Shown here piece by piece: positions 6,898-15,570 of a DNA stretch of 34,204 bases (positions are counted from its first letter, which is position 1; each line of letters starts with the position of its first letter). Both the position numbers and the translations under genes were made by a program. The stretch covers positions 1-34,204 of the IMG/VR virus record IMGVR_UViG_3300007516_000066. One strand, given 5' to 3'. Origin of the DNA: a virus. The notes beneath the pieces were generated by a model. The model did not search any database and had not been told where the DNA came from. It saw nothing but the letters and a program-made list of their open reading frames with translations.

Positions 6898-8073
6898 ATG
6901 AACAAAATTAAAGTAGGAATTATTGGAACTGGTAATTGCGCCAAGTCTCTGGTCGAAGGTGTACAATATTACACTGAAAATCCAAATGAAGTAACTGGTC
7001 TTATGAAAGCAGACATCGGTGGCTATAAGGCTGAGAACATTGAGTTTGTATGTGCCTTTGAAATTGATGAACGGAAAATTAACCAAACTCTAGGACATTC
7101 ACTAAAACAAAGACCAAATTGCGCATGGGATATCGTTAAAAAAATAACATCAACTGCACCTGTTTATGAAGCTCCGGTAATTGATGGTTATGCAGCACTT
7201 ATGGACAACTATCCAGAAGAAAATAGATTCTTAGTTGATGAAAAATTAAGAAATTCAACTGATATGAATCGTACTGATTGGACTCAAAAGAAAGCACGAA
7301 TATGGAAAGATTCAATAATTGCACTTTTAAAAGAACACGAAGTTGAAGTGCTTATAAACTATTTGCCAGTAGGTTCTCAAAAAACTACAGAATTCTGGGC
7401 TGAAATTTGCCTTGAGACAGGAATCTCTTTTGTTAATTGTATTCCAGTTTTTATAGCATCTGACCCAGTTTGGGAGCAAAGATTTATTGATGCAGGAATT
7501 CCAATAATTGGGGATGACATGAAAAGTGCATACGGAGCCAGCATACTTTCCCAAATGCTACAAGAACTTGCATTTGAAAGAGGACACCACGTAAAATGTC
7601 ACATTCAAAGAAATGTCGGAGGTAATACTGACTTTTTAAATATGGAAGACAAAACGCGTTTAGCTTCTAAGAAAATATCTAAAGAAAATGTAATCCGATC
7701 ACAAAACGATATTCGTGGAATTTTAACTGAAAATACATTCTTACATGCAGGTCCTTCAGAATACATCACATTCTACGGTGACAATAAAATTGCTAACTTT
7801 CACTTAGAGCTTACAGGATTTGGAGGCGCACCAGTTATTTTTGATGCTCAATTAAGTGTGCAAGATTCACCAAACTCTGCTGGTGTTGTTATTGAAGCTA
7901 TTAGATATATTAAAGTTGCAAGAGAACTTGGTATTGTTGGCTCACTTCGCGGTCCTTCAGCGTCCACACAGAAAACACCACCTCAACAAATGATGTTTAA
8001 TGACGCAATTTCTGAATGTAACGCCTTAGCAAATCGAGAACTGACAGCAATTACTAAGAAGCAATTAAAATAA
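6898..8073 (+). CDS. ino1: Myo-inositol-1-phosphate synthase
   Basis: This enzyme family converts glucose-6-phosphate to 1L-myo-inositol-1-phosphate with bound NAD+, in the cytoplasm. The 391-residue protein shows the N-terminal NAD site GIIGTGNCAKS (7-17) and, in order, the family blocks NYLPVGS, CIPVFIASDPVW, IIGDDMKS, RNVGGNTDFLNM and SPNSAGVVIEAIR. The length matches the short bacterial/archaeal form rather than the about 530-residue eukaryotic one. All blocks look intact. It has its own promoter candidate and is followed after 2 bases by a HAD-type phosphatase that could remove the phosphate. In a phage this is an auxiliary metabolic gene; its use (host lipid/glycan change, osmolyte, or modification donor) is unknown. 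Confidence 0.9.
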   Translation: MNKIKVGIIGTGNCAKSLVEGVQYYTENPNEVTGLMKADIGGYKAENIEFVCAFEIDERKINQTLGHSLKQRPNCAWDIVKKITSTAPVYEAPVIDGYAALMDNYPEENRFLVDEKLRNSTDMNRTDWTQKKARIWKDSIIALLKEHEVEVLINYLPVGSQKTTEFWAEICLETGISFVNCIPVFIASDPVWEQRFIDAGIPIIGDDMKSAYGASILSQMLQELAFERGHHVKCHIQRNVGGNTDFLNMEDKTRLASKKISKENVIRSQNDIRGILTENTFLHAGPSEYITFYGDNKIANFHLELTGFGGAPVIFDAQLSVQDSPNSAGVVIEAIRYIKVARELGIVGSLRGPSASTQKTPPQQMMFNDAISECNALANRELTAITKKQLK

Positions 8074-8075
8074 GA

Positions 8076-8477
8076 ATGCTAAATATTTTCAAAAAAACAA
8101 AGAAAAGTAATGATGTCTTTGCTTATGATTTTGATGGAGTAGTTTCAATTGGAATTACACCAAGATCCGGCAAGGACATCATTATAACTGGAAGATGTAT
8201 TGATGAACAAGAATATATTAAGAACATTCTTAAAGAGCTAGGAATTAAATGCAAGGTTTATTTTAACCCAATGACTTTAGCAGAAAGAGGAGACCATACG
8301 CTTAAGGCTAGAAGGTTCTCAGGTAATCATAAAGCAAAAACAATAAATCGTTTAAAAAGTGAAGGTATTAATGTTGTTAGATTTTTTGAAGATGATAGTG
8401 TACAGCTCGAGTTAATTAAGAAAGCTCACAAAGAGCTCCAAGTAGTTCATATAATTTCATCACTAGTAAAAAAATAA
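8076..8477 (+). CDS. HAD-like phosphatase
   Basis: This 133-residue protein carries the HAD superfamily motifs: D18-F-D20-G21 (nucleophile and acid), IITGR at 36-40 (motif II T), K86 in SGNHKAKTI (motif III) and F-E105-D-D107 (motif IV metal ligands). It is short, without an obvious cap domain, like small phage 5'-nucleotidase or Cof-type relatives. It begins 2 bases after the inositol-phosphate synthase, so a role in dephosphorylating inositol-1-phosphate is an attractive inference. A nucleotide or other sugar phosphate is equally possible. It is followed closely by an FkbM methyltransferase. Confidence 0.75.
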   Translation: MLNIFKKTKKSNDVFAYDFDGVVSIGITPRSGKDIIITGRCIDEQEYIKNILKELGIKCKVYFNPMTLAERGDHTLKARRFSGNHKAKTINRLKSEGINVVRFFEDDSVQLELIKKAHKELQVVHIISSLVKK

Positions 8478-8484
8478 AGTAACA

Positions 8485-9162
8485 ATGTATACAATAGAAC
8501 AAAAACAAACAAAGGCATTAAAGAAAGAATATTGTAAATACTTAGGTGCGACAGAGGGTGTTGACAAAAGCATGATTAAGGATTGCTTGACACATTATAT
8601 GATTCCAGAAGTCGACTATACCGATAAAGTATGTCTAGATTTAGGCGGAAATGTAGGAGGATTTACCAAAATTGCCATAGATGGAGGAGCAGCTAAAGTA
8701 TACACGATAGAATGCGATCCAAGAAATTATGAGAAGATGAAAGCTAGTTTTGCTGACGAACCAAAGGCAAATATAATTCATGCCGCTGTTTCTGGGTCTA
8801 ACACTGAAACTATTAAGATTTATAAAGGCAATTCTAATAGTTCACATTGTTCAACATCAATCTTAAAAAGAAGCATGTTTAAAGATTATGATGAAGTTCG
8901 TAATATACACATCAGGGCCCTATTAAATAAATACAAACCAGATATTATTAAGATTGATATTGAAGGTGCAGAATATGAAATAATCAAGGATGTTGCTGAA
9001 TATTTCCCAGAAGTTCTTTTTGTAGAATTGCATATGGGAAAGGTAAAAGAATATGCACTTCCAACTATTGAGTTACTAACTTCAATATACCCAAATCATT
9101 TAGTTAATAGCTTTGAGGTTTTCAAGAATATCGGAGGCTACGATTGCTGGTTCAAAAAATAA
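8485..9162 (+). CDS. FkbM-family SAM-dependent methyltransferase
   Basis: This 225-residue protein has the SAM-binding motif I CLDLGGNVGGF (50-60), an acidic motif II (TIECDP at 74-79) and the FkbM signature IIKIDIEGAEYEII (154-167), followed by LFVELH. FkbM enzymes are O-methyltransferases acting on sugars, polyketides and other small molecules. The gene is in a tight run after inositol-phosphate synthase and the phosphatase, so methylation of an inositol- or sugar-derived product is conceivable. An effect on a modified base or glycan is another option. The family call is strong; the substrate is unknown. Confidence 0.85.
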   Translation: MYTIEQKQTKALKKEYCKYLGATEGVDKSMIKDCLTHYMIPEVDYTDKVCLDLGGNVGGFTKIAIDGGAAKVYTIECDPRNYEKMKASFADEPKANIIHAAVSGSNTETIKIYKGNSNSSHCSTSILKRSMFKDYDEVRNIHIRALLNKYKPDIIKIDIEGAEYEIIKDVAEYFPEVLFVELHMGKVKEYALPTIELLTSIYPNHLVNSFEVFKNIGGYDCWFKK

Positions 9163-9171
9163 TAAAAGACC

Positions 9172-10221
9172 ATGGAAAACTTAATTGAAAGTGCAAACAT
9201 GACTGTAATTGAAGACATCGGAAGATTCTTTAATAAAGTTAATGAAAGAGCTCTCTATAATATGGGAATCCTGGAAAGCTATGACAACGAGGGCGACGAG
9301 GCCCTTGGGGAAACTGTTGAATACTTTCATCCACAAATAACATTAGATGATCGTATGAAATATATCATGGAAAACATAGTAAATGCTCCAATATCAATGG
9401 ACAATATTATATGCAATACCATTATTTCTCACTTTTATGGAGCTCGTGGAATTCATCAAGTATTGACAAGAGACCCTAACCCTAAAACAGCACTTGTAGA
9501 TTTTGAAAGACTATTAGTTGACAGAGCATACGAAGATACTATCCGCAAAAACTTAGAAGATGCAGTTTCTTTAGGCTTACCAATATATGGTTCTACCGAG
9601 CTTCGAACAAGTCTTTATGGTGCTGCAAACACTTATGTCGCTAACCTTAGGAATCAACCAAGAGACGCACATAAGATAAACATATTATTATGGGTTGCTA
9701 GTTTTATACCTAGAGGAATAACAGGAAGTATGTCCAGGGTCAATTCTTTATCTGAGATGTTTAGCATATTAACACAGCTTGAAGGAGTTGGTGATTATTA
9801 TGGGTACCATTGCTCTACTTCTAACTCAGTTAATCCAAGAATCAATATAGATCATGATGAAAGATTTTGTGTTCCTGGTCCTGGTGCTAGGTTTACATTA
9901 GATTTAATGTTTGGAGATACTTGCAGTGTCCCTTATGGAGAAAGAGTTATTTGGTTCCGAGATAATTATAAAGAGTTGATTGGAGAAATTCCATTACATG
10001 AATCAACACATAATGTAATTGTAAATGGTAAGAAGATTTTCACACACGAACAAGATGAGCTTAAAACATACGGATGTGAGGTTGGTCTTTGCCAATATGG
10101 AGTTTATCACAGGCTTAGAAATAATCCACATCTTATTAGCAGAAGAAAGGTTGCTAGAACTGATGCTGCATTAATGCAATATTTTTTTAATAATAATTTT
10201 GAACAAAACCCACTTTTCTAA
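9172..10221 (+). CDS. Putative DNA-base hypermodification protein (alpha-glutamyl/putrescinyl thymine pyrophosphorylase-like)
   Basis: This 349-residue, mostly helical protein has a helix-hairpin-helix-like segment LEGVGDYYGYH (203-213) followed by DHDERFCVPGPGAR (227-240) and LDLMFG. From memory this combination resembles the HhH-fold family predicted to act in thymine hypermodification in phages (alpha-glutamyl/putrescinyl thymine pyrophosphorylases); I could not verify it by search. The N-terminal 180 residues are helical and unassigned. The ATG is preceded by AATAAAAGACC. The next gene is a dUTPase, consistent with a pathway that handles unusual thymine or uracil nucleotides. No hydroxymethyl-dUMP synthase or base kinase is in this window, so the pathway cannot be confirmed here. 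Confidence 0.5.
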   Translation: MENLIESANMTVIEDIGRFFNKVNERALYNMGILESYDNEGDEALGETVEYFHPQITLDDRMKYIMENIVNAPISMDNIICNTIISHFYGARGIHQVLTRDPNPKTALVDFERLLVDRAYEDTIRKNLEDAVSLGLPIYGSTELRTSLYGAANTYVANLRNQPRDAHKINILLWVASFIPRGITGSMSRVNSLSEMFSILTQLEGVGDYYGYHCSTSNSVNPRINIDHDERFCVPGPGARFTLDLMFGDTCSVPYGERVIWFRDNYKELIGEIPLHESTHNVIVNGKKIFTHEQDELKTYGCEVGLCQYGVYHRLRNNPHLISRRKVARTDAALMQYFFNNNFEQNPLF

Positions 10222-10245
10222 TATAACTAATATATAAAATTAATT

Positions 10246-10713
10246 ATGGCAAATATAGATAATGAATGTAAAGATCTAGAAGTAAAAGACCTTTATAAAG
10301 ACTCAACAACTCACCTAGCGGACATCATGGAGAACCAAAAGAAAATGCAAGAGCAGACATACGGTTTTAATTTTGAAAACATGAGTATTAGGGAGGTAAT
10401 GGACTTTTGGCATGTCAATACACATGCTCTTATCGATGAGGTGCATGAAATGACTGATGCACTCGGCGGTATTAAAGATGGTTCTGGAAATGCAGTATGG
10501 AAATACTGGAAAAAAGACTTTACAAAGTATGAAACTATGAAGGTTTCAGATCTTTCAGAAGGAGACAAGAAAGAATTATACATGGAATTTGTGGATATAA
10601 TCCACTTTATGTTTAACTACGCATCTTCAATTGGATTAGACGCACCAACTGTTTTTAATTATTATTTCTCTAAAGCTGAACAGAATAAAAAAAGACAGAA
10701 AGACGGTTATTAG
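10246..10713 (+). CDS. Dimeric dUTPase (all-alpha, MazG-like)
   Basis: This 155-residue helical protein has the metal-binding pattern of the dimeric dUTPase/MazG superfamily: HALIDEVHEMTDAL (E in E-x-x-E spacing) and EFVDIIHFMFNYA (E-x-x-D followed by H). The family hydrolyses dUTP to dUMP and pyrophosphate, supplying dTMP precursor and keeping uracil out of DNA. A lysine-rich C-terminus (NKKRQKDGY) follows. It sits between the putative base-modification gene and the DNA polymerase, in line with a nucleotide-pool role. dCTPase activity, as in T4 gp56, is an alternative that the sequence alone does not exclude. Confidence 0.8.
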   Translation: MANIDNECKDLEVKDLYKDSTTHLADIMENQKKMQEQTYGFNFENMSIREVMDFWHVNTHALIDEVHEMTDALGGIKDGSGNAVWKYWKKDFTKYETMKVSDLSEGDKKELYMEFVDIIHFMFNYASSIGLDAPTVFNYYFSKAEQNKKRQKDGY

Positions 10714-10776
10714 ATGAATATATATGGTCCAAACAAATCATATAATACACAATAATAACTTACTAAATTCAAATAG

Positions 10777-12174
10777 ATGATTCTTGACATAGAACAAAGA
10801 GAAAAAGATGTAATTATTTCATATTACAATACAGAAGGCGAAGTATCATTTAAACAATATCCAGTAGACAAATTTCAAAACTGGTACGTATGCGATGATA
10901 AAGATAGAGCGGCTAGTCCAGATTATAAAAACTGGGATGGACGTTCTGTTAAACTAGGAAATGGAAAGAAATTTAACAAGTTTTCAATTCTTTATTTTTT
11001 AGATAGTCTTTCAGAAAAGGACAAAGCAGAGTTAACAGCATATAATATGCCTAAAACATACTTTGTCGATATTGAAACAGAAATAGTAGATGGCTTCCCA
11101 AAGGCAGAAGAAGCTAAAAGTAGAATATTATCATTTTCAATAATTACACCGGACCGTAAAGCAATAGTACTAGGGCTAGAAGATATTGCCTCTGATAAGA
11201 TTCAAAAGATACAAGATGATACTAATGAGTATTTTAAAGATTTTGATATGGATTGGGAATTCAAGTACCATAAGTTTAAGTCTGAATATGACATGGTCTC
11301 AACATTCTTAATGAAATTCTTACCTAAGTTCCCAATGATGACAGGATGGAACTTCATAAATTATGACTGGCAGTATATTGTCAACCGATGTAAGAGATTA
11401 CAAATAGACATATCAGAAGTGGGTATGACAAAAACAGTCGATAGTAGAGACACTAGACCACTTCATATTGGAATCTTAGATTACATGCAATTATATGATA
11501 AGTATGATAGAAGTGTAAAGGTGAAAGAATCTAATTCACTTGATTTTGTTTCAACACATGTGCTTAAACTTAATAAAATTAAGTTTACAGGTTCATTACA
11601 AGATTTATATAGAGACAATTTTGTTAAATATATATACTATAATGTGGTTGACTCAGTATTGGTCTATTACATCGATCAAAAATTAAAATCGATGGAAGTA
11701 CTTTTAACACTAGCAAACATAACAAACATGCCTTTATATAAAGCAAGTTCACCAGTTGCGGTGACTGAATCTATTATGGCTAGAAAGCTTGCTGAACAAG
11801 GAATGCGAATCGGTAGTGAGGAGAAAAATGATAGTCATAAAGATGGGCAATATGCAGGAGCATATGTTAAGGAGCCAATTCTAGGATATTATGAAGGAGT
11901 AAGTGCATTCGATTTTGCTTCGCTCTATCCTTCAATTATGCGTCAATTTAATATTTCACCAGATGCTTATATCGAAAAGATCAATCAAAGTGAAATCGAT
12001 ACTAGAAGAAATGATAAAAATGTAATTGTATGCGATAATGGTGTAGTATATAAAACAGAAGATTCTATTCTTAGAAAAATATTAAGTGATCTATACAATA
12101 AACGTAAGGATTACAAAAAAACTTCGTATGAATACTACACAAAGGCAGAAAACTTAAAGAAAATAATCAAATAA
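10777..12174 (+). CDS. 43A: DNA polymerase, N-terminal piece (exonuclease and palm motif A)
   Basis: This 465-residue protein is the first half of a family B polymerase like T4 gp43. It has all three 3'-5' exonuclease motifs: D98-I-E100 (Exo I), N192-FINY-D197 (Exo II) and Y288-NVV-D292 (Exo III). It also has polymerase motif A, D379-FASLYPS, with one of the two catalytic aspartates. It ends soon after LYNKRKDYKK, in the fingers region, at a normal stop codon. Motifs B and C are missing and lie in the ORF at 17211. Both pieces look intact, so an active heterodimer is likely. Together they total 863 residues against 898 for T4 gp43. No intein or intron boundary motif is evident at the break. 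Confidence 0.93.
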   Translation: MILDIEQREKDVIISYYNTEGEVSFKQYPVDKFQNWYVCDDKDRAASPDYKNWDGRSVKLGNGKKFNKFSILYFLDSLSEKDKAELTAYNMPKTYFVDIETEIVDGFPKAEEAKSRILSFSIITPDRKAIVLGLEDIASDKIQKIQDDTNEYFKDFDMDWEFKYHKFKSEYDMVSTFLMKFLPKFPMMTGWNFINYDWQYIVNRCKRLQIDISEVGMTKTVDSRDTRPLHIGILDYMQLYDKYDRSVKVKESNSLDFVSTHVLKLNKIKFTGSLQDLYRDNFVKYIYYNVVDSVLVYYIDQKLKSMEVLLTLANITNMPLYKASSPVAVTESIMARKLAEQGMRIGSEEKNDSHKDGQYAGAYVKEPILGYYEGVSAFDFASLYPSIMRQFNISPDAYIEKINQSEIDTRRNDKNVIVCDNGVVYKTEDSILRKILSDLYNKRKDYKKTSYEYYTKAENLKKIIK

Positions 12175-12205
12175 ATAACATAACAACTTAAACATATTAC
12201 TTAAA

Positions 12206-13192
12206 ATGAAAAAGAATAAAAATATATTTCAAAAAAGAGTAAATATATTGCCATACGAATACCCTTCACTATTAGCATATAAAGACGCAATTAGACATTC
12301 ATATTGGATCCACACTGAATTCAACTTCACTACTGACATTGATGATTTCAAAACTAAAATCACAAAAGAAGAACGAGAAGTAATAAAAAGATCAATGCTT
12401 GCTATTGCACAAATAGAAGTCAATGTAAAAACATTTTGGGCAGACTTATATAAAAGAATGCCAATCACCGAAATAGGAGATGTAGGCATGACATTCGCAG
12501 AATCAGAGGTAAGGCATAAAGATGCATATGCGCAGCTTCTTAGAATTTTAGGTCTTGAAGAAGATTTCAAACATGTTATTGAGATCCCCGCGATTAAAGA
12601 CAGAATTGCATATCTAACCAAGTATCTAGATGGTACTAGAAGTAAGGACAATAAAATGTATACAAAATCTGTATTATTATTTTCATTGTTTATAGAACAT
12701 GTTAGTTTATTCAGTCAATTTTTAATTATGATGTCTTTCAACAAGGATAAGAATTTATTTAAAGGTATTTCAAATGTAGTTGAAGCAACTAGCAAGGAAG
12801 AAGAAATACATGGGAACTTTGGAGCAGAGCTTATCAATATCATAAAGAAAGAAAATCCTGAATGGTTTGATGAAGAGTTCGAGCAATTAATTGATTCAGC
12901 ATGTAAAAAGGCGTATATTGCCGAGGTTAAAATACTTGATTGGATTTTTGAAAAAGGAGAATTGGATTTTTTATCTAAAGATACAATTAAACAATTTATT
13001 CAAAACAGATTTAACAATTCATTAGGTAGAATCGGAATGAAGCCAGTATTCGATGTAGATTTTAATGAAATCGAAAAAACATTATGGTTTGACATTGAAA
13101 TTCTATCAACAAAAGAGGGAGACTTTTTTTACAAAAAAAGTGTCGATTATAACAAAAAATCAAAGTCAATTACTGAAGATGATTTGTTTTAA
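12206..13192 (+). CDS. nrdB: Ribonucleotide reductase class I, beta subunit
   Basis: NrdB holds the di-iron/tyrosyl radical used by NrdA to reduce ribonucleotides. The 328-residue protein keeps the expected metal ligands: E71 (in IAQIEV), E101-V-R-H104, E164 (FIEHVSLF) and E199-E-I-H202. The radical-type tyrosine Y108 lies four residues after H104. The C-terminal tail ITEDDLF resembles the peptide that docks on NrdA. It follows the first half of the polymerase by 31 bases and lies inside the gap of the split polymerase, with nrdA about 0.7 kb downstream. The complete ligand set argues for a functional enzyme. Confidence 0.92.
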   Translation: MKKNKNIFQKRVNILPYEYPSLLAYKDAIRHSYWIHTEFNFTTDIDDFKTKITKEEREVIKRSMLAIAQIEVNVKTFWADLYKRMPITEIGDVGMTFAESEVRHKDAYAQLLRILGLEEDFKHVIEIPAIKDRIAYLTKYLDGTRSKDNKMYTKSVLLFSLFIEHVSLFSQFLIMMSFNKDKNLFKGISNVVEATSKEEEIHGNFGAELINIIKKENPEWFDEEFEQLIDSACKKAYIAEVKILDWIFEKGELDFLSKDTIKQFIQNRFNNSLGRIGMKPVFDVDFNEIEKTLWFDIEILSTKEGDFFYKKSVDYNKKSKSITEDDLF

Positions 13193-13195
13193 TTA

Positions 13196-13459
13196 ATGTT
13201 CTTTTTTGATAAAAAAAGTCATTATAAGAACTTAATAGATAAAGAAATACTAGAAAATAGAATTAAAAAGTATTCTCTTAGAAATCTTTAAAAAGAAGAA
13301 GCTCAAAGACTGAGAGTTAAATTAGCAGTCGCAACTAACCGAAATGGCGGTAAAGTATTTAGAATATGTGACGGTGATAAAAATCCAATGAAAGATCCAG
13401 AAAAAGTTAAACAGGTCTCAGGTATTAGAAACCAAACTAAAAAAATAAAATTACAATGA
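13196..13459 (+). pseudogene. Decayed small ORF with an in-frame stop, possibly a mobile-endonuclease remnant
   Basis: From the ATG at 13196 the frame reads MFFFDKKSHYKNLIDKE to a TAA at 13289-13291. It then stays open in the same frame for 55 more codons to a TGA that overlaps the next gene's ATG (ATGA at 13456-13459). A single change of TAA to TTA would restore an 87-residue ORF. The second half (KLAVATNRNGGKVFRIC, then KNPMKDPEKVKQVSG) resembles the NPM-containing NUMOD-type DNA-binding segments of phage homing endonucleases, though only weakly. Its location inside the split-polymerase/RNR gap fits a decayed mobile gene. It could also be two short unrelated peptides. Confidence 0.5.
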
Positions 13460-13872
13460 AAAACTTAAAAACATTTGACAATTTCTTAAATGAATCAAAT
13501 AAAGACAGTTACAAAAATTTACGTAAATTTCTAGAAACTACTCTTACTGATGAAAAAAAAGGTTATTACTGGATATTTACGAATAGTACACTAAAAGGAG
13601 ATAAACTTTCTGGAAACATAAATGATAATGGTGGTTTAGGGAAATATTCTAGAACAGAAGTAGAAGATGATTTAAAGAATGATAAAAAGGAAGTTGATAA
13701 AAAAATTAAATTATTAGAACAAGCAATTAAAGAATTTAATGAAGAAAATAATGTAAATTTAATATTTACTTATAAATTAAATAATCCTAAAATCACAACC
13801 AATACATGGCAAGGCTCTGTTGTATATGATTCAGAAAATCTAGTAGCAAGTGTAATAATAACTCAAAATTAA
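13456..13872 (+). CDS. Capsid-targeted internal protein (hypothetical)
   Basis: This 138-residue protein begins MKNLKTFDNFLNES, with the prohead-protease pattern L-N-E before S. The body is lysine/asparagine/glutamate-rich with a long charged helix (about residues 70-100) and a C-terminal beta region (NTWQGSVVYDSENLVASV). No family is recognised. It lies between nrdB and nrdA, and its start overlaps the stop of the decayed ORF. A likely late head-packaged protein amid early metabolic genes suggests insertion. Codons are even more A-rich than in the flanking RNR genes. Confidence 0.75.
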   Translation: MKNLKTFDNFLNESNKDSYKNLRKFLETTLTDEKKGYYWIFTNSTLKGDKLSGNINDNGGLGKYSRTEVEDDLKNDKKEVDKKIKLLEQAIKEFNEENNVNLIFTYKLNNPKITTNTWQGSVVYDSENLVASVIITQN

Positions 13873-13885
13873 AAACAAAAACAAC

Positions 13886-15511
13886 ATGAATTACGAGAAA
13901 AATTACTGGCTTAATGCTGACAGTAGAACATTCCTCTCTCGAGGTTATATTGAAGAATCGCCAGAACAAAGAATTAAAGATGTCGCAAACACAGCAGAAA
14001 GATATTTAAAGATAGAAGGCTTCGCAAAGAAGTTTGAAGATTATATGACTAGAGGTTTTTATAGCTTGTCAACTCCAGTTTGGATTAACTTCGGAAAAGA
14101 TAAAGGATTACCAGTTAGTTGTTATGGATCAAACGTAGACGATACTTTAGATAGTATTTTAAACGGATCTAGAGAAATTGGAATGATGTCAAAATACGGA
14201 GGTGGAACTTCTGTATATTTAGGAAACATTAGAGCAAGAGGAACTACAATTTCAACTGGCGGAACAGCAGACGGACCAGTCCATTATGCTAGAATGTATG
14301 ACACAACAGTTGATGTATGTAAACAATCAGAAGCAAGGAGAGGTGCATGTGCAGCTTGGTTACCAATAGAACACACTGATATTTTAGAGTTCTTAGATAT
14401 TGGTAGTGAAGGTAATCCTATTCAAAACTTACAATTCGGAGTTACTGTTGGTGATGCATGGATTGCAGAGATGAAGGCAGGAGATTCTGATAAGCGTAAA
14501 ATATGGGCAAAGATTATTCAAAAGAGAAACGAATTTGGCTTTCCTTATATTATGTTTAAAGATAATTCAAACAACAATTCACCTTATAAAGATTTAGGTC
14601 TTGAAATCACAGCTTCAAATTTATGTTCTGAGATTCAGTTACCAACAGATTCTTTTAATTCATTCGTATGTTGTTTGGGTTCTATTAATATTTTACATTG
14701 GGATGAAATCAAAGACACTGACGCAATTGAAACTTATACATTATTCTTAAATGCAGTAATGGATGAATTCGTTAAGAAATCTACAAATATGCCAGGCATG
14801 GCAAGAGCACATCGTTTTGCTGAACAACACAGAGCATTGGGATTAGGCGTTCTTGGGTATCACTCATTATTTCAATCTAAATTAATTACATTTGATTCTC
14901 TTCAAGCAAAAGGATTAAACCATGATATATTTAGTACATTAAAAGAAAGAAGTGAAAAAGCATCTAAATGGTTACATGACGAAAGAGGTTATAGATCAAT
15001 TAGACCAGGATTTGCAAACACAACATTACTTGCAGTTGCTCCAACAAAATCAAGTTCTTTTATACTAGGACAGGTTTCTATGGGTATTGAACCAATCAAA
15101 TCTAATTATTTTATTAAAGATTTGGCAAAGTCAAAGACTATTTATAAAAATCCATACCTTATTAGAGAATTGATAAAGTATGACTTAAATACAGTAGATG
15201 TTTGGGAAGGAATTCTTAAAAGAGACGGAAGCGTTCAGCATTTGGATTTCCCAACTAAAGAAGTTTTTAAATCATTTGTTGAAATCTCTCCAAAGGAAAT
15301 AGTATTGCAAGCTGCACAAAGACAGAAATTCATCGATCAATCGCAGTCATTAAATTTAATGATACATCCAAGCGTTTCTGCAAAAGATATAAATACATTG
15401 TATCTTTATGCTCATGAAGAAGGTGTTAAGACACTTTATTATCAATTTAGTCAAAGTTCGGCTCAGTCCTTTGCTAGGGATATTTTAGATTGCGCAAGCT
15501 GTGAATCATAG
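13886..15511 (+). CDS. nrdA: Ribonucleotide reductase class I, alpha subunit (short, no ATP-cone)
   Basis: This is the catalytic subunit converting ribonucleoside diphosphates to deoxy forms. The 541-residue protein retains the catalytic set: C79 and C262/C263 (redox pair region), N245-L-C247-S-E249 (radical cysteine and general base), Y518-Y519 (radical transfer) and the C-terminal C536-x-x-C539 for re-reduction. The usual N-terminal ATP-cone (about 100 residues) and neighbouring sequence are absent; the protein starts directly at NYEKNYWLNADSRTF. Overall activity control by dATP would therefore be missing, useful for a phage that needs high dNTP output. It lies 13 bases after an internal-protein gene and before a structured terminator region. 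Confidence 0.93.
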   Translation: MNYEKNYWLNADSRTFLSRGYIEESPEQRIKDVANTAERYLKIEGFAKKFEDYMTRGFYSLSTPVWINFGKDKGLPVSCYGSNVDDTLDSILNGSREIGMMSKYGGGTSVYLGNIRARGTTISTGGTADGPVHYARMYDTTVDVCKQSEARRGACAAWLPIEHTDILEFLDIGSEGNPIQNLQFGVTVGDAWIAEMKAGDSDKRKIWAKIIQKRNEFGFPYIMFKDNSNNNSPYKDLGLEITASNLCSEIQLPTDSFNSFVCCLGSINILHWDEIKDTDAIETYTLFLNAVMDEFVKKSTNMPGMARAHRFAEQHRALGLGVLGYHSLFQSKLITFDSLQAKGLNHDIFSTLKERSEKASKWLHDERGYRSIRPGFANTTLLAVAPTKSSSFILGQVSMGIEPIKSNYFIKDLAKSKTIYKNPYLIRELIKYDLNTVDVWEGILKRDGSVQHLDFPTKEVFKSFVEISPKEIVLQAAQRQKFIDQSQSLNLMIHPSVSAKDINTLYLYAHEEGVKTLYYQFSQSSAQSFARDILDCASCES

Positions 15512-15518
15512 AAAAACG

Positions 15519-15563
15519 GCAACTTGAAATATAGTTGCATTTTAGGACCGTGTTAGTTCACGG
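15519..15563 (+). other. Two small hairpins downstream of nrdA (structured RNA candidate)
   Basis: GCAACT (15519-15524) pairs with AGTTGC (15533-15538), and CCGTG (15548-15552) with CACGG (15559-15563). Together with the terminator that follows, this gives three stem-loops in about 80 bases after the nrdA stop. It could be a 3' UTR stabilising element or a small RNA; no known family is recognised. Confidence 0.45.
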
Positions 15564-15570
15564 AAAGTAA

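Noticed and set aside
10741-10746. Lone TATAAT before the first polymerase piece (and another at 5509-5514)
   Set aside because: No TGAAAC or other convincing upstream box at 16-18 bases; not called as promoters.
12229-12651. 140-residue minus-strand ORF
   Set aside because: It is antisense to nrdB, whose metal ligands are all intact; it has no independent support.
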